From NCBI RefSeq assembly GCF_026130545.1, contig NZ_JAMOIM010000004.1, forward strand, positions 124,001 through 188,000: 64,000 nucleotides of DNA. The letters run 5' to 3'. Made by a program: the position numbers and the translations under genes. This document shows positions 47,162 to 56,500 of the stretch, piece by piece; within the stretch, counting starts at the first letter, position 1, and each line of letters begins with the position of its first letter. This DNA comes from Lichenifustis flavocetrariae. Lineage in GTDB: Bacteria; Pseudomonadota; Alphaproteobacteria; Rhizobiales; Beijerinckiaceae. The notes beneath the pieces were generated by a model. The model searched no databases, was not told the origin of the DNA, and was given only the letters and a program-made list of their open reading frames with translations.

Positions 47162-48187
47162 TCACACGTTTTGCCGCTGACCCGTGAGGGGAAACAGACG
47201 AAACTTGCTGGTTGCGAATAGAGTTAGGAGTCCGAGGGCCGCGAGTGGAAGTCCACCCGGTAGCGGGACGGCAGAAACCGTGCTGCCTTCCAAAGCGATA
47301 CCCACAATGCTGCTTGTTGGCAGGCCATCAATGTTCAAAAACTTTTGAAGGTCAGGCTGCAGAGCGAGGGACGACGGGTCCTGATTCGACAGGTCGTAGC
47401 CCAGAAGCGCGTTAAAGGCGGCGTTCTGGCTCAGAGCATACACCGTAGAGCCCGATGCCGCGATCGACACGATGCTGTCTGTCGGCAGCTGATAGATATT
47501 GAGAAAATCGAACACATTCGGCTGCAGAGCGAGGGACGACGGGTCCTGCTTCGACAAGTCGTAGCCTAGAAGCACGTCGAAGGCCGCATTCTGGCTCAAG
47601 GCATACACCGTGGAGCCCGACGCCGCGATCGACACGAGGCTGCTTGGCGGCACAGTGAGGGGGTTCAGAAAATCGAACACATTCGGCTGCAAAGCGAGAG
47701 ACGACGGATCCTGCTTCGACAAGTCGTAACCCAGAAGCACGTCAAAGGCTGAATTCTGGCTCAGGGCATAGATCATTGAGCCCGACGCCGCGATGGACAC
47801 GATGCTGCTTGGCGGCACAGTGAGGGGATTCAGAAAATCGAACACATTCGGCTGCAACGCGAGGGACGACGGGTCCTGCTTCGACAGGTCGTACCCCAAG
47901 AGCACGTCCAGGCCTGCATTCTGGCTTAGGGCGTACACCGTGGAGCCTGAAGTCGCGATCGACACGATGCTGCTCGTCGGCGAGGAGAGGGTATTAAGAA
48001 AATCGAACGAACTTGGTTTGAAAGCGAGGGACGACGGGTCCTGATTCGACAGATCGTACCCTAGAAGCCCATCCAGGCCCGAATTTTGGCTCAAAGCATA
48101 AATTGTCTGTGGAGCAGCTTCGGCCACTACGGGTGGAGACAGCAGAAGACCAACCACGGCCATAAGCTTCAAACGTCGCGGCAACAT
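47162..48187 (-). CDS. exported five-repeat protein with VPLPA-CTERM-like anchor
   Basis: 341 residues. A signal peptide (LKLMAVVGLLLSPPVVAEA) is followed by five near-identical units of 55 residues, each with 'VYALSQN..(F/L)D.LLGYDLS(K/N)QDPSSLA'. The C-terminus is VSAVPLPGGLPLAALGLLTL, then a basic tail: the layout of a VPLPA-CTERM sorting signal (motif, hydrophobic helix, basic end), with G in place of A. It is probably processed by an exosortase-like enzyme and displayed outside. No exosortase or EPS cluster is seen, though a polysaccharide synthase lies next door. Confidence 0.8.
   Translation of the reverse strand: MLPRRLKLMAVVGLLLSPPVVAEAAPQTIYALSQNSGLDGLLGYDLSNQDPSSLAFKPSSFDFLNTLSSPTSSIVSIATSGSTVYALSQNAGLDVLLGYDLSKQDPSSLALQPNVFDFLNPLTVPPSSIVSIAASGSMIYALSQNSAFDVLLGYDLSKQDPSSLALQPNVFDFLNPLTVPPSSLVSIAASGSTVYALSQNAAFDVLLGYDLSKQDPSSLALQPNVFDFLNIYQLPTDSIVSIAASGSTVYALSQNAAFNALLGYDLSNQDPSSLALQPDLQKFLNIDGLPTSSIVGIALEGSTVSAVPLPGGLPLAALGLLTLFATSKFRLFPLTGQRQNV
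47279..48103. repeat. five tandem 165-bp coding repeats
   Basis: The landmark ACGACGG(G/A)TC occurs at 47371, 47536, 47701, 47866 and 48031, exactly 165 bp apart, within the sorted-protein gene. The middle units are the most alike; the outer ones are more diverged, as expected from expansion by slippage or unequal exchange. Confidence 0.95.
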
Positions 48188-48689
48188 ATCGGGACCTCTA
48201 CGTAGGTATAGATGAAATTACATGCAAAAGCACGCGATTATAGCGGCTCCCACGCTTGAACGTCCAGTCTTTAACGCGGCATCGGAACCATTGCCTGACA
48301 GAACCGAACTGCTCGAGATAAGACTCAGGCCGACCCGACATTATTCCTCAAGCGACGAAATTCTTCTGGGCATCGGTTCTCGGTAAACAGAAGGATGTCG
48401 TGCGATGTTTCCGCTTAGGACGATCCAGCTTCAGAAAGTCAGAGCGAGACTGCGTCGAGTCGATAACGGCCATCATGGATGGGGCATCGCTCCTGAAAGA
48501 AGCGCGAGCTGAAGGTCCGCTGTCGAATTCCAATCAGCACCTCCGGGCGCGCTTGAGACTGTATCGATATGTGCTCTACATGAGCGATGTCGGTCGCCCG
48601 GCCGACGACAAGACGCAGATCACCGACAGGCCGGCTCAGGCTTGCACAAGACGCGCCAACAGCGTTGCCCAACGTGCGAGGGAGGTTCG
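48188..48689. other. 502-bp region without a supported gene
   Basis: Lower GC than the flanks. A 97-codon plus frame (48400-48693) and a 61-codon minus frame (48348-48533) exist; neither shows domains, a start site or protein-like bias. Could contain decayed sequence. Confidence 0.4.
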
Positions 48690-49241
48690 ATGACAACTCT
48701 ATACCGGCAAGCGTTCGAAGAGTTGGGGGCCGTTCTCGATCGGCTCGACGATGCGGCGGTCGACCGTGCCGTCGCGACGATCGCCTCCGCCCGGCAGGTA
48801 GTGGTGTTCGGCGGCGGCCGCGAGGGCCTGCAGATCCGTGGCTTCGCCATGCGTCTGTTCCACCTGGGCCATTCCGTCTCCGTCGTCGGCGACATGACGA
48901 CGCCGGCGATCGGGGCTGGCGACCTGTTTCTCGTGACCTGCGGCCCAGGCGAGATCTCGACGGCCGTGGCGCTCGTCGGCGTGGCCAAGCAGGCGGGCGC
49001 AACCGTCCTGGTGATCACGGCCCAGCCGGACGGTCGCGTGCCGCGCATGGCCGACGAGGTCCTGGTTCTCCCGGCCCAGACCATGGCGGACGACCAGGGG
49101 CCGTCGGTCTCGTTGCTGCCGATGGGTTCGGTGTTCGAGGGCGGGCTCTTCCTGCTCTTCGAGATCATGATCCTGAAGCTGAAGGACGCGCTCGACGTCT
49201 CCGCCGAGACGATGCGGAGCAACCACACGAACCTCGAATGA
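48690..49241 (+). CDS. 6-phospho-3-hexuloisomerase-like SIS-domain protein
   Basis: 183 residues, a single SIS domain with RQVVVFGGGREGLQIRGFAM, LFLVTCGPGEISTAVALVGVA and the C-terminal VFEGGLFLLFEIMILKLKD characteristic of the PHI/HxlB group. In RuMP metabolism that enzyme makes fructose-6-phosphate from hexulose-6-phosphate; here no hexulose-phosphate synthase is adjacent, and the partner is a class II aldolase, so another sugar phosphate is likely. ATG 48690 has GGGAGG at correct spacing. Confidence 0.88.
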   Translation: MTTLYRQAFEELGAVLDRLDDAAVDRAVATIASARQVVVFGGGREGLQIRGFAMRLFHLGHSVSVVGDMTTPAIGAGDLFLVTCGPGEISTAVALVGVAKQAGATVLVITAQPDGRVPRMADEVLVLPAQTMADDQGPSVSLLPMGSVFEGGLFLLFEIMILKLKDALDVSAETMRSNHTNLE

Positions 49242-49284
49242 GCTGGGGCGCCATGAACGAGCGAGCCGATGCGGGGAGACCGGC

Positions 49285-49971
49285 GTGACCTCCTATGACG
49301 ACCTCGCGGTCCGTCGCGAGATGGTGGAGACCGGCCGCCGCATGAACGCGAGCGGCATCAACCAGGGCACGTCGGGCAACATCTCGATCCGCAACCCGCA
49401 CGGTTTCCTCGTCACCCCGACGTCGCTGCCCTACGACCGGATGCAGCCCGAGGATCTCGTTCAAATGAGCTTCGACGGGACCTACGAGGGCAGCCGCCGG
49501 CCGTCCTCCGAGTGGCGCTTTCATCGCGACATCCTCCAGCGGCGGCCCGACGTCGAGGTCGTGCTCCATTGTCATTCGGTCTATGCCACGACGCTTGCGT
49601 GCCACCACAAGACGATCCCGAGCTTCCACTACATGACGGCGGTCGCCGGCGGCACGACGATCCGCTGCGCCCGCTATGCAACCTTCGGCACCCAGGCGCT
49701 GTCCGACAATGCACTCGAAGCGTTGGAAGACCGGATGGCCTGCCTGCTCGGCCAGCACGGCCAGATCTCGCTCGGCAGGTCACTTGCCGCGGCGCTCGCG
49801 CTCGCCATCGAGGTCGAGACCCTCGCGCGCCTCTACGTGCAGGCCCTGGCGCTCGGCGAGCCGCCGATCCTGTCGGACGCCGAGATGGCCCGCGTCATCC
49901 GGCAGATGAAAAACATGAGCTACGGCCAGGCACCCGACCTTGACGATGCGGAACGCCCGAAGGCCGATTAG
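49285..49971 (+). CDS. class II aldolase/adducin family protein
   Basis: 228 residues like L-fuculose-1-phosphate aldolase. Zinc-site motif VVLHCHSVYATTLAC, the N-terminal NQGTSGNISIR, the substrate Glu segment SSEWRFHRDIL and the C-terminal LAIEVETLARLYVQAL are seen. It cleaves a ketose phosphate into DHAP or glycolaldehyde phosphate and an aldehyde. It follows the SIS isomerase by 43 bp. Start GTG 49285. Confidence 0.9.
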   Translation: MTSYDDLAVRREMVETGRRMNASGINQGTSGNISIRNPHGFLVTPTSLPYDRMQPEDLVQMSFDGTYEGSRRPSSEWRFHRDILQRRPDVEVVLHCHSVYATTLACHHKTIPSFHYMTAVAGGTTIRCARYATFGTQALSDNALEALEDRMACLLGQHGQISLGRSLAAALALAIEVETLARLYVQALALGEPPILSDAEMARVIRQMKNMSYGQAPDLDDAERPKAD

Positions 49972-50097
49972 CCGGGCGAGGATCCTTCAACCGCACGACG
50001 AGGCCGTGTTTCCAAATGGCCGCCTTGCGCCTAAATCCAGCCACGGGTCGAGCCGGTGTCATATGACGGTCATGCCGATCGTATCCTCAAGGCCGTC

Positions 50098-50805
50098 ATG
50101 CTTCACTTCGATCCCGGCCGGCTGCTCGATCTCACCGTCAGTGTCCTGGTCGCCTTCCTTCTCGCGATGGCGATCGGGGCCGAGCGCCAGTACCGTCAGC
50201 GCAGCGCGGGATTGCGCACCAACGTGCTCGTCGCCATCGGGGCGGCCGCCTTCGTGTCCATCGGGTCGCGCCTGAACGGTGATGCGGGCGCGTCGCAGCT
50301 GGCTGCCTATGTGGTGTCCGGGATCGGCTTTCTCGGCGCCGGTGTGATCATGAAGGACGGTGGGCGGGTCTGGGGGCTCAACACCGCCGCGACGCTCTGG
50401 TGCTCGGCCGCCGTCGGAGTTCTCGCCGGGATCGGATGGATGGCGGAGGCCGTCATCGTCACCCTCGCGGTCCTGGCCGGGAATACGCTGCTGCGTCCGC
50501 TGGTCAACGCCATCAACAGGGCCCCGATCGACGAGCGCACCGCGGAAGCCACCTATGAGATGCGGGTCATGACCGCGCCCGAGCATGTCGGCGCCCTCCG
50601 CGAACTGCTGACGGATGCGCTGGAGAATGCCAGCTATCCGGTGCGCGATGTGGATGTGGTCGAGCGCTCCGACGAGGTCAGCGAGCTCGCCGCGACCCTG
50701 GTCAGCACCGCCGTCGACCCGGCCGAACTCGATGCCGTCGCGACTGCCCTTGAGCGCTCGCCGCTGGTGACGCACGCGAGCTGGTCGGCCAGCACCGACG
50801 AATAG
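50098..50805 (+). CDS. MgtC/SapB family membrane protein
   Basis: About 235 residues. Helices include VSVLVAFLLAMAIGAERQYR and GIGFLGAGVIM with the conserved AERQYRQRSAGLRTN segment; a C-terminal ACT-like cytoplasmic domain follows (about 150-235). MgtC proteins modulate F-type ATPase or magnesium homeostasis. The ATG at 50098 fits the family start; the frame is open with GTG 50056. Confidence 0.92.
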   Translation: MLHFDPGRLLDLTVSVLVAFLLAMAIGAERQYRQRSAGLRTNVLVAIGAAAFVSIGSRLNGDAGASQLAAYVVSGIGFLGAGVIMKDGGRVWGLNTAATLWCSAAVGVLAGIGWMAEAVIVTLAVLAGNTLLRPLVNAINRAPIDERTAEATYEMRVMTAPEHVGALRELLTDALENASYPVRDVDVVERSDEVSELAATLVSTAVDPAELDAVATALERSPLVTHASWSASTDE

Positions 50806-50857
50806 GCTTTGGGCGACCAACGCCGTGGCACGCGTTCGCACCGGCAAAGTCACTCGT

Positions 50858-51499
50858 CTATCCGGTCTCGCCGGGAACCTCGATCAACCGAAGTCCCCGG
50901 ACCGCGGCATTGACCAGCACCCTGACCATGGGCGGGATATCGGACGGCCAGATGGGTCCGAGAGCGCCGATCTCCCCGAGGTAGACCATCCCGTGGACGC
51001 TGGACCACAAGGCTCTTGCGAGCATCGGGATGTCCTCTTCGCTTGGCACGCCGCCAGCTCGAAGTTCCCGTTCGATGATCTCGAACAGGGCGGCGATGTC
51101 CGCGGCTATCGCGGGCGGCGCCGGGATCGAACGCGGTTCGAACATGGCCGTCCAGTTGTTACGGTGCTCGGCCGCAAAGCGCAGGTAGGCATCGGTCAGG
51201 CAGAGTAGACGCTCATCCATGGCGCCGCTCGGGCACGCCAAAAGGGCCTCGGTGAGCGCGTTTCTCAGGAGCCGCATCGTGACGGCACTCGCCTCGAGAC
51301 GCAGGGCTTCCAGGCTGCCGAACTGCGTGTAGACCGACCCCACCGCCGTGCCGGCGCGTTCCGCGACGAGACGGACGTTGAAGGCGGCCGCTCCACCCTC
51401 GCGGAGGATCTCGACGGCGGCGTCGATCATCAACCGTCGGTCGGCGATCCGGGACCCCTCATCCTTCTTCGGGCGACCTCGTGGTTTTAAATGAACCAT
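50858..51499 (-). CDS. TetR family transcriptional repressor
   Basis: 213 residues. The N-terminal HTH (RRLMIDAAVEILREGG ... RLVAERAGTAVGSVYTQFGS) is typical; the C-terminal ligand domain has a WHG-like pattern (ALWSSVHGMVYLGE). It is divergent from the pspA-like gene, and one of two matching operators covers its own start codon, so it likely represses itself and that operon. ATG 51499 chosen; longer frame to 51550 would run through the operator. Confidence 0.92.
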   Translation of the reverse strand: MVHLKPRGRPKKDEGSRIADRRLMIDAAVEILREGGAAAFNVRLVAERAGTAVGSVYTQFGSLEALRLEASAVTMRLLRNALTEALLACPSGAMDERLLCLTDAYLRFAAEHRNNWTAMFEPRSIPAPPAIAADIAALFEIIERELRAGGVPSEEDIPMLARALWSSVHGMVYLGEIGALGPIWPSDIPPMVRVLVNAAVRGLRLIEVPGETG

Positions 51500-51506
51500 G
51501 TTCAAT
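51491..51506. promoter_or_regulatory. TetR operator 1 (ATGAAC-CAT-GTTCAAT)
   Basis: Inverted repeat GAAC-N3-GTTC overlapping the tetR start codon. It matches operator 2 outside the 3-base spacer: ATGAAC...GTTC(A/G)AT. Confidence 0.65.
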
Positions 51507-51513
51507 TTATCCG

Positions 51514-51541
51514 TTGCGGCGTGCGTCCGACTGTATATATT
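51514..51541 (+). promoter_or_regulatory. candidate sigma-70 promoter for pspA
   Basis: TTGCGG (51514-51519), 16-bp spacer, TATATT (51536-51541), reading toward pspA and bracketed by the two operators. Confidence 0.45.
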
Positions 51542-51548
51542 CCTTTTC

Positions 51549-51564
51549 ATGAACGCTGTTCGAT
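51549..51564. promoter_or_regulatory. TetR operator 2 (ATGAAC-GCT-GTTCGAT)
   Basis: The second copy of GAAC-N3-GTTC lies 58 bp, centre to centre, from the first, close to the likely pspA transcription start. A second palindrome, ATCTAG-CCCCTG-CTAGAT, follows at 51567-51584. Confidence 0.65.
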
Positions 51565-51605
51565 AAATCTAGCCCCTGCTAGATCGAGCGTTCGGGAGGT
51601 GCTGG

Positions 51606-52283
51606 ATGCTGAAGACCCTCACGCTCTTGATGCGAGGAGCGATCGCCGACAGCGCTCAAGCAGTCGATGACGCCCACGCGATCGCGATCCTGCGCCAGCA
51701 GATCCGAGACGCCGCGGCCGCGCTTGCCGGGGCTCGGCGGGAGCTGGGCGTAGCGATGGCTTACCACGCCGCCGAGCTGCGCGCCGTCCGCGGCCTGGAG
51801 AGTCGGATCGCCACGATCTCGGATGCGGCGCGAAAGGCCCTCGTGGACGGGCGCGACGACCTCGGCCACGAAGCGGCCGTCCTGATCGCCGGCCTGGAGG
51901 ACGAACGCATCGCACAGCAGGCCGAAGCGACCCGCTTTGCGACCGAAGTGGACGGCCTGACGTCGCAGGTGGCCCGGGCGCAATATCGCCTCCGCGATCT
52001 CGACCGCGGTCTCCAGACCGCCCGAGCCACCGAGGCCGTGCGGCGCGCAACCGTCAAGAGTCGACGCGTGATGACGACCTCGACCAGTGCTCTCGGCGAG
52101 GCCGAAAGCACACTCGCACGATTGCGCAGCCGTCAGCAGGATGACGAGGACATCCACGAAGCGCTGGCGAGCCTTGAAGCCGACGCCGCCGGCTCGCTGC
52201 AGCACCGCCTCGCCACAGCCGGCTATGACCGTCCCCGAACAGACCCGAAGGACGTCTTCGAGCGTCTGAAAGCACTGGCCTGA
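51606..52283 (+). CDS. PspA/IM30-like membrane-stress protein
   Basis: 225 residues of almost pure helix (MLKTLTLLMRGAIADSAQAV..., then long coiled coil with AEATRFATEVDGL). The pattern and length match PspA/Vipp1, ESCRT-III-like proteins that coat and stabilise the inner membrane. It starts with ATG 51606 (GGGAGG upstream) and precedes the YiaA-type gene by 31 bp; the same pair is frequent in Hyphomicrobiales. Confidence 0.9.
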   Translation: MLKTLTLLMRGAIADSAQAVDDAHAIAILRQQIRDAAAALAGARRELGVAMAYHAAELRAVRGLESRIATISDAARKALVDGRDDLGHEAAVLIAGLEDERIAQQAEATRFATEVDGLTSQVARAQYRLRDLDRGLQTARATEAVRRATVKSRRVMTTSTSALGEAESTLARLRSRQQDDEDIHEALASLEADAAGSLQHRLATAGYDRPRTDPKDVFERLKALA

Positions 52284-52314
52284 ACCTCAACCGCACACCA
52301 AGGAGATATGAACC

Positions 52315-52590
52315 ATGACCCCACAAATGCCCCACACGCCCGCCTGGAAAACCTTCACCTACGTCAGCTTCCTTTGTGCCGCGGCCATGCTCGGCGCCGG
52401 CATTGCGTTCATGCCAGCCGACATCTGGATCAAGGGCTATATGGCGATGGCGGCTGTCTTCACGATCGGCACGGCGTTCACGCTCGCCAAGACCCTTCGC
52501 GACGAGCACGAGGCAAGCCGGCTGATCAACAAGATCGAAGACGCGGCCACCGAACGTGTGCTGCGTGAAGCCGTCCCCGGACGGATCTGA
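52315..52590 (+). CDS. YiaA/YiaB two-helix inner-membrane protein
   Basis: 91 residues. FTYVSFLCAAAMLGAGIAFMP and WIKGYMAMAAVFTIGTAFTL form the two helices of the YiaAB domain, followed by a charged tail. Function unknown; it likely works with the preceding PspA-like protein. ATG 52315. Confidence 0.9.
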   Translation: MTPQMPHTPAWKTFTYVSFLCAAAMLGAGIAFMPADIWIKGYMAMAAVFTIGTAFTLAKTLRDEHEASRLINKIEDAATERVLREAVPGRI

Positions 52591-52632
52591 TCGAAGCCGA
52601 ACGGTCTCATGCCGACGGTTCAGCACCGACCC

Positions 52633-53547
52633 TCATCGCTCGTCAAGCGCGCGCGTGGCCAGAACGGCGGCCGAGGCCCGGTTCTCGACGCCGAGTTTGG
52701 CGAAGATCGTCTCGAGATGTTTGTTCACGGTGCGGGGGCTGAGCGAGAGGATCTCGCCGATGTCCCGGTTGGCCTTGCCGCGGGCGATCCAAAGCAGAAC
52801 CTCGGCTTCCCGTGCCGTCAGGGCGAAGCGTTGCGCCAGGATCTCGTCGGCGCGGCGGGGGTCGTGCTGGCGCACGCGGAACAGGTACTCGCCCGCGCCC
52901 GCGCTGCCCACGAAGCTGAATTCGACGGCAGGCGCATCGGCGCCGCCGTGGACGACAACTGGGTTGGAGGCGCCGCGCGCCGCCGCCTCCGCCAGCGACG
53001 GGATGGCCGAATGGAGCGGCGTGGCGGCGCCGTCTTGCAATCGCGCGGCTCCCAGCAACTGCAGCGCCTGCGGCGTGGCCCAGACGACCGTGCCGGCGCG
53101 GGTCAAGGCGATCAGGAAGGAGCCTGTCGTATCGAGCGCCACCTGGGCGCTGCGGGTCGCCTGCGCGGTCGCGAGGTGCACACGCAGGCGGGCGAAGAGC
53201 TCCCCCAGGATGATCGGCTTCGTCACATAGTCGACCCCGCCGGCTCCGAGCCCCCGAACGATATGTTCGGTGTCGCTCAGGGCCGTCATGAAGATCACCG
53301 GCACATGCGCGATGGGCCCGGCCTTCAGGCGGCGGCAGGTCTCGAAGCCGTCGAGTACGGGCATCATCGCGTCGAGCAGGATCAAGTCCGGCGTGATCCG
53401 TTCAACGAGCGCCAACGCCTGCGGTCCGCCCGTGGCGACGAGCGCCGTATATCCCTCGCTCTCCAACGCGTCCGTGAGGAAGCCGAGCGTGTCCGGGGTA
53501 TCGTCCACGACGAGGATGACCGGGCGTGGGGCGGCCTCCAACGTCAC
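52633..53547 (-). CDS. response regulator: REC, PAS-like middle, LuxR-type HTH
   Basis: 304 residues. The receiver has VVDDTPD, the acceptor Asp in LILLDAMMPVLDGFE and Lys in YVTKPI. A middle region (about 130-225) looks PAS-like. The C-terminal HTH is LTAREAEVLLWIARGKANRD with LSPRTVNKHLETIFAKLGV. Its start overlaps the kinase stop by 4 bp, so it is the cognate output of the NCS1-kinase. Confidence 0.93.
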   Translation of the reverse strand: MTLEAAPRPVILVVDDTPDTLGFLTDALESEGYTALVATGGPQALALVERITPDLILLDAMMPVLDGFETCRRLKAGPIAHVPVIFMTALSDTEHIVRGLGAGGVDYVTKPIILGELFARLRVHLATAQATRSAQVALDTTGSFLIALTRAGTVVWATPQALQLLGAARLQDGAATPLHSAIPSLAEAAARGASNPVVVHGGADAPAVEFSFVGSAGAGEYLFRVRQHDPRRADEILAQRFALTAREAEVLLWIARGKANRDIGEILSLSPRTVNKHLETIFAKLGVENRASAAVLATRALDER

Positions 53548-56500
53548 GGCTCGACCCGTTCGCCAAAGGCTTCGAGCACAGCCTCATAGGCAGGAAAGTC
53601 GAAGGCGCGAACATGGTCGCGCAGACGTCCTGCCAACGCAGTGAAGTTGGGATTTCCAGCGAGTTCGTCGAGCTTGGCTTCGATGCCGCGCACATGGCCG
53701 ATGGCCCCGAGTCGCTGCAGCTCAGCGACCACGCCGGGTTCCGGGATCGCGTGCGGCTCGATGGGAAGCGCGGGGGCAACGACATGATCCTGGCGCTCGA
53801 TCCAGGTCAGGCCGAGGCAGCGGGCCAGCGTGTCGAGCAGAGTGGCGACCACGAAGGGTTTCGCCAGCACGGCATCATGAGCCAGACCCAGGAGTGGCTG
53901 CGGCGCGCCATCGCCGATATTGGCCGACAGCATCACGATCGGCGCTGTCACCCGGCGTAGCGTGCGCAGCGCGTCGGCAAGCTCCCAACCCGACATGCCG
54001 GGCATCGACACGTCGAGCAGGAACAGGTCCGGCCGGACATCGGCGACGAGCGCCAGGCAGGTCGGCCCGTCACGCGCGCTAAGCACCGAAAAGCCGAGAG
54101 GTTCCAGGAGGGCACGCATCAGGGCTTGATGATCCCCGTCGTCGTCCACCACCAGAAGGGTCCGGCGCGGACCGGCGTAGCCTTGCACGTTCCGGGCCAC
54201 TTCGGGGAGCGGGACCGCGACCGAAGCCAGCATCAGGCGAACCTCGAAGGTGCTGCCCGCCCCCACGGTGCTGCGCACCGCGATGGCGCCCCCCATCAGT
54301 TCAGTCAGGAGCTTCGTGATGGTCAGGCCGAGACCCAGGCCGGGCACGGCTTCGGCGCCGCTCAACGCGCCCCGGTCAAAGGGCTCGAAGATGCGCTCGA
54401 TATTGGCGACCGGAATACCGGGGCCGCTGTCCTCCACCACGAGCGTGGCGACCTGGTTGCGGTACATGATCGCAAGTCCGACATGGCCGGCCGGGGTGAA
54501 TTTGACGGCGTTGGACAGGAGATTGATCAGGATCTGTCGTAGCCGCTTCTCGTCCGTGCGGACCACGGCGGGAAGCGTCTCGATCCCCGTGAACCTGAAC
54601 TCGAGGCCCTTGGCGGCGGCCTGCAGCCTGAACATATCGACGAGGCCCGCGAAGAACTCCGTCGTGCGTACCTCGTTGCGCTGGATCTGCAAGCGGCCGG
54701 CTTCGATCTTGGAGACATCGAGCAGCCCGTCGATCAGTCCCGACAGGTGTTCGGCCGAGCGACGTATCACCCGCACCCCGTTCTGCCGCGCCGCCGCCGC
54801 CTCGCCGTCACGTTCGAGCAGCTGTGCGTAGCCCAGCACGGCATTGAGCGGTGTACGCAGCTCGTGGCTCAGGCCGACCACGTAGCGGCTTTTGGCATGG
54901 TTGGCCGCTTCCGCCACTTCCTTGGCCTTTTGCAGAGCGGCGTCGGTCTTCTTGTGCGCCTCGATCTCCTGCAGCAGCAGAGTCGTCTGCCGGGCCGATT
55001 CCTCCTGGGCGACGCGGCGGCTTTCGGCGGCCAGCACGAAAAACCAGGCCAGCACGCCCGACACGATGAACAGGATCGCAAAGGCCCCCCAGAGCGTCTG
55101 GTCGACGACGGTCTTGATCAGCGAGCCCTGCGACGCCGCATGGACGTCGATCAGCAGCAGCGCCAAGCTTATGATCGCGATCAGCGGCACGAAGACGCCG
55201 AGATAATGCAAGGTTGGGGCGTTCACGCGCACGCTGAGGGCTGACGGCAGCATCGCCCGCAAGGCCGCGGCGATCTGGGTCTGGGCCCGGGCCTGGGGCT
55301 TGCAGAGATCGTGACAGCGGGCGTCGAGCGAACAGCAGAGGGAACAGATCGGCGCCGCATAGGCCGGGCAATAGGCCATATCCTCCGGTTCGAAGGGATT
55401 GGTGCAGACGCTGCACGTGATGGTCGACAGCTTCAGCCATTCGGCCCGGGGCTTGCGGGCGAGATAGAAGCGGCCGCGGGTCAGGGCTGCGATGACAGGG
55501 GCCGCGACGAGCGCGACACCGAGGGCGATAAACGGGGCGAGAGCCTCCGGCAGCGGACCGAAGGTACCCGTTGCCGAGATTAGGGCCACGAAGGCGGCAA
55601 GGCCCATCGCACCCGTGCCGACCGGGTTGATATCATAGAGATGCGCGCGCTTGAACTCGATGCCGGGCGGGCTCAGGCCGAGCGGCTTGTTGATCGCGAG
55701 ATCGGCCACGATGGCGCCGAGCCACGCCACCGCCACGACCGCGAAGAGGCTGAGGATCCGTTCGAGCGCCGCATAGATGCCGAGCTCCATCAACAAGAGC
55801 GCGATCGCCACGTTGAACACCAGCCAGACCACCCGGCCCGGATGGCTGTGGGTCAGGCGGGAAAAGAAATTCGACCAGGCGAGCGAGCCCGCATACGCGT
55901 TCATGACGTTGATCTTCAGCTGCGACACGACCACGAAGGCAGCGGTTAGCAACGCGACGACCTGCGGCCAGGGCAGCACGGTGGCGAAGGCGAGGCGATA
56001 CATCTGAGCCGGCTCGGCGGCATGTTCGGCCGGCACGCCGGCCTGCAGGCAGAGATAGGCGAGCAGCGATCCGAACATGAGCTTCGGGGCTCCGAGCACG
56101 ATCCAGCCCGGTCCGGCGGCGAGCAGCGAGGCCGTCCAGCGACGGCTGTTCTCCGGCCGCGCCGGGAGGAAGCGCAACACGTCGACCTGTTCGCCGATCT
56201 GCGGCATCAGGGCCAGGATCACCGACGCCGCCCCGCCGAATTTCAGGAGATCGAAGCTGCCCACACTGTGGCCGAGGCCCGGAAAGTGGGTCCAGGCCAC
56301 GACGGCCGGCCAGTCATGCGCCACGATGAAGCCGATCGGCAGGACGTTGAGAACGATCCAGAGCGGCTGGGTGACGAGCTGAAAGCGGCTGATCCAGGCG
56401 ATGCCGTAGGTCACGAGCGGGATCACGGCGACCGCACTCAAGAGGTAGCCCCAGGCAAGCGGCAGGCCGAACACGAGCTGCAGCGCCGTCGCCATGATGG

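Noticed and set aside
47279-48103. regular 165-bp repeats as a CRISPR array
   Set aside because: The repeats are contiguous and coding in one frame with no unique spacers.
48400-48693. 97-codon plus frame before the SIS gene
   Set aside because: It overlaps the well-supported SIS gene start and shows no protein-like bias or ribosome site.
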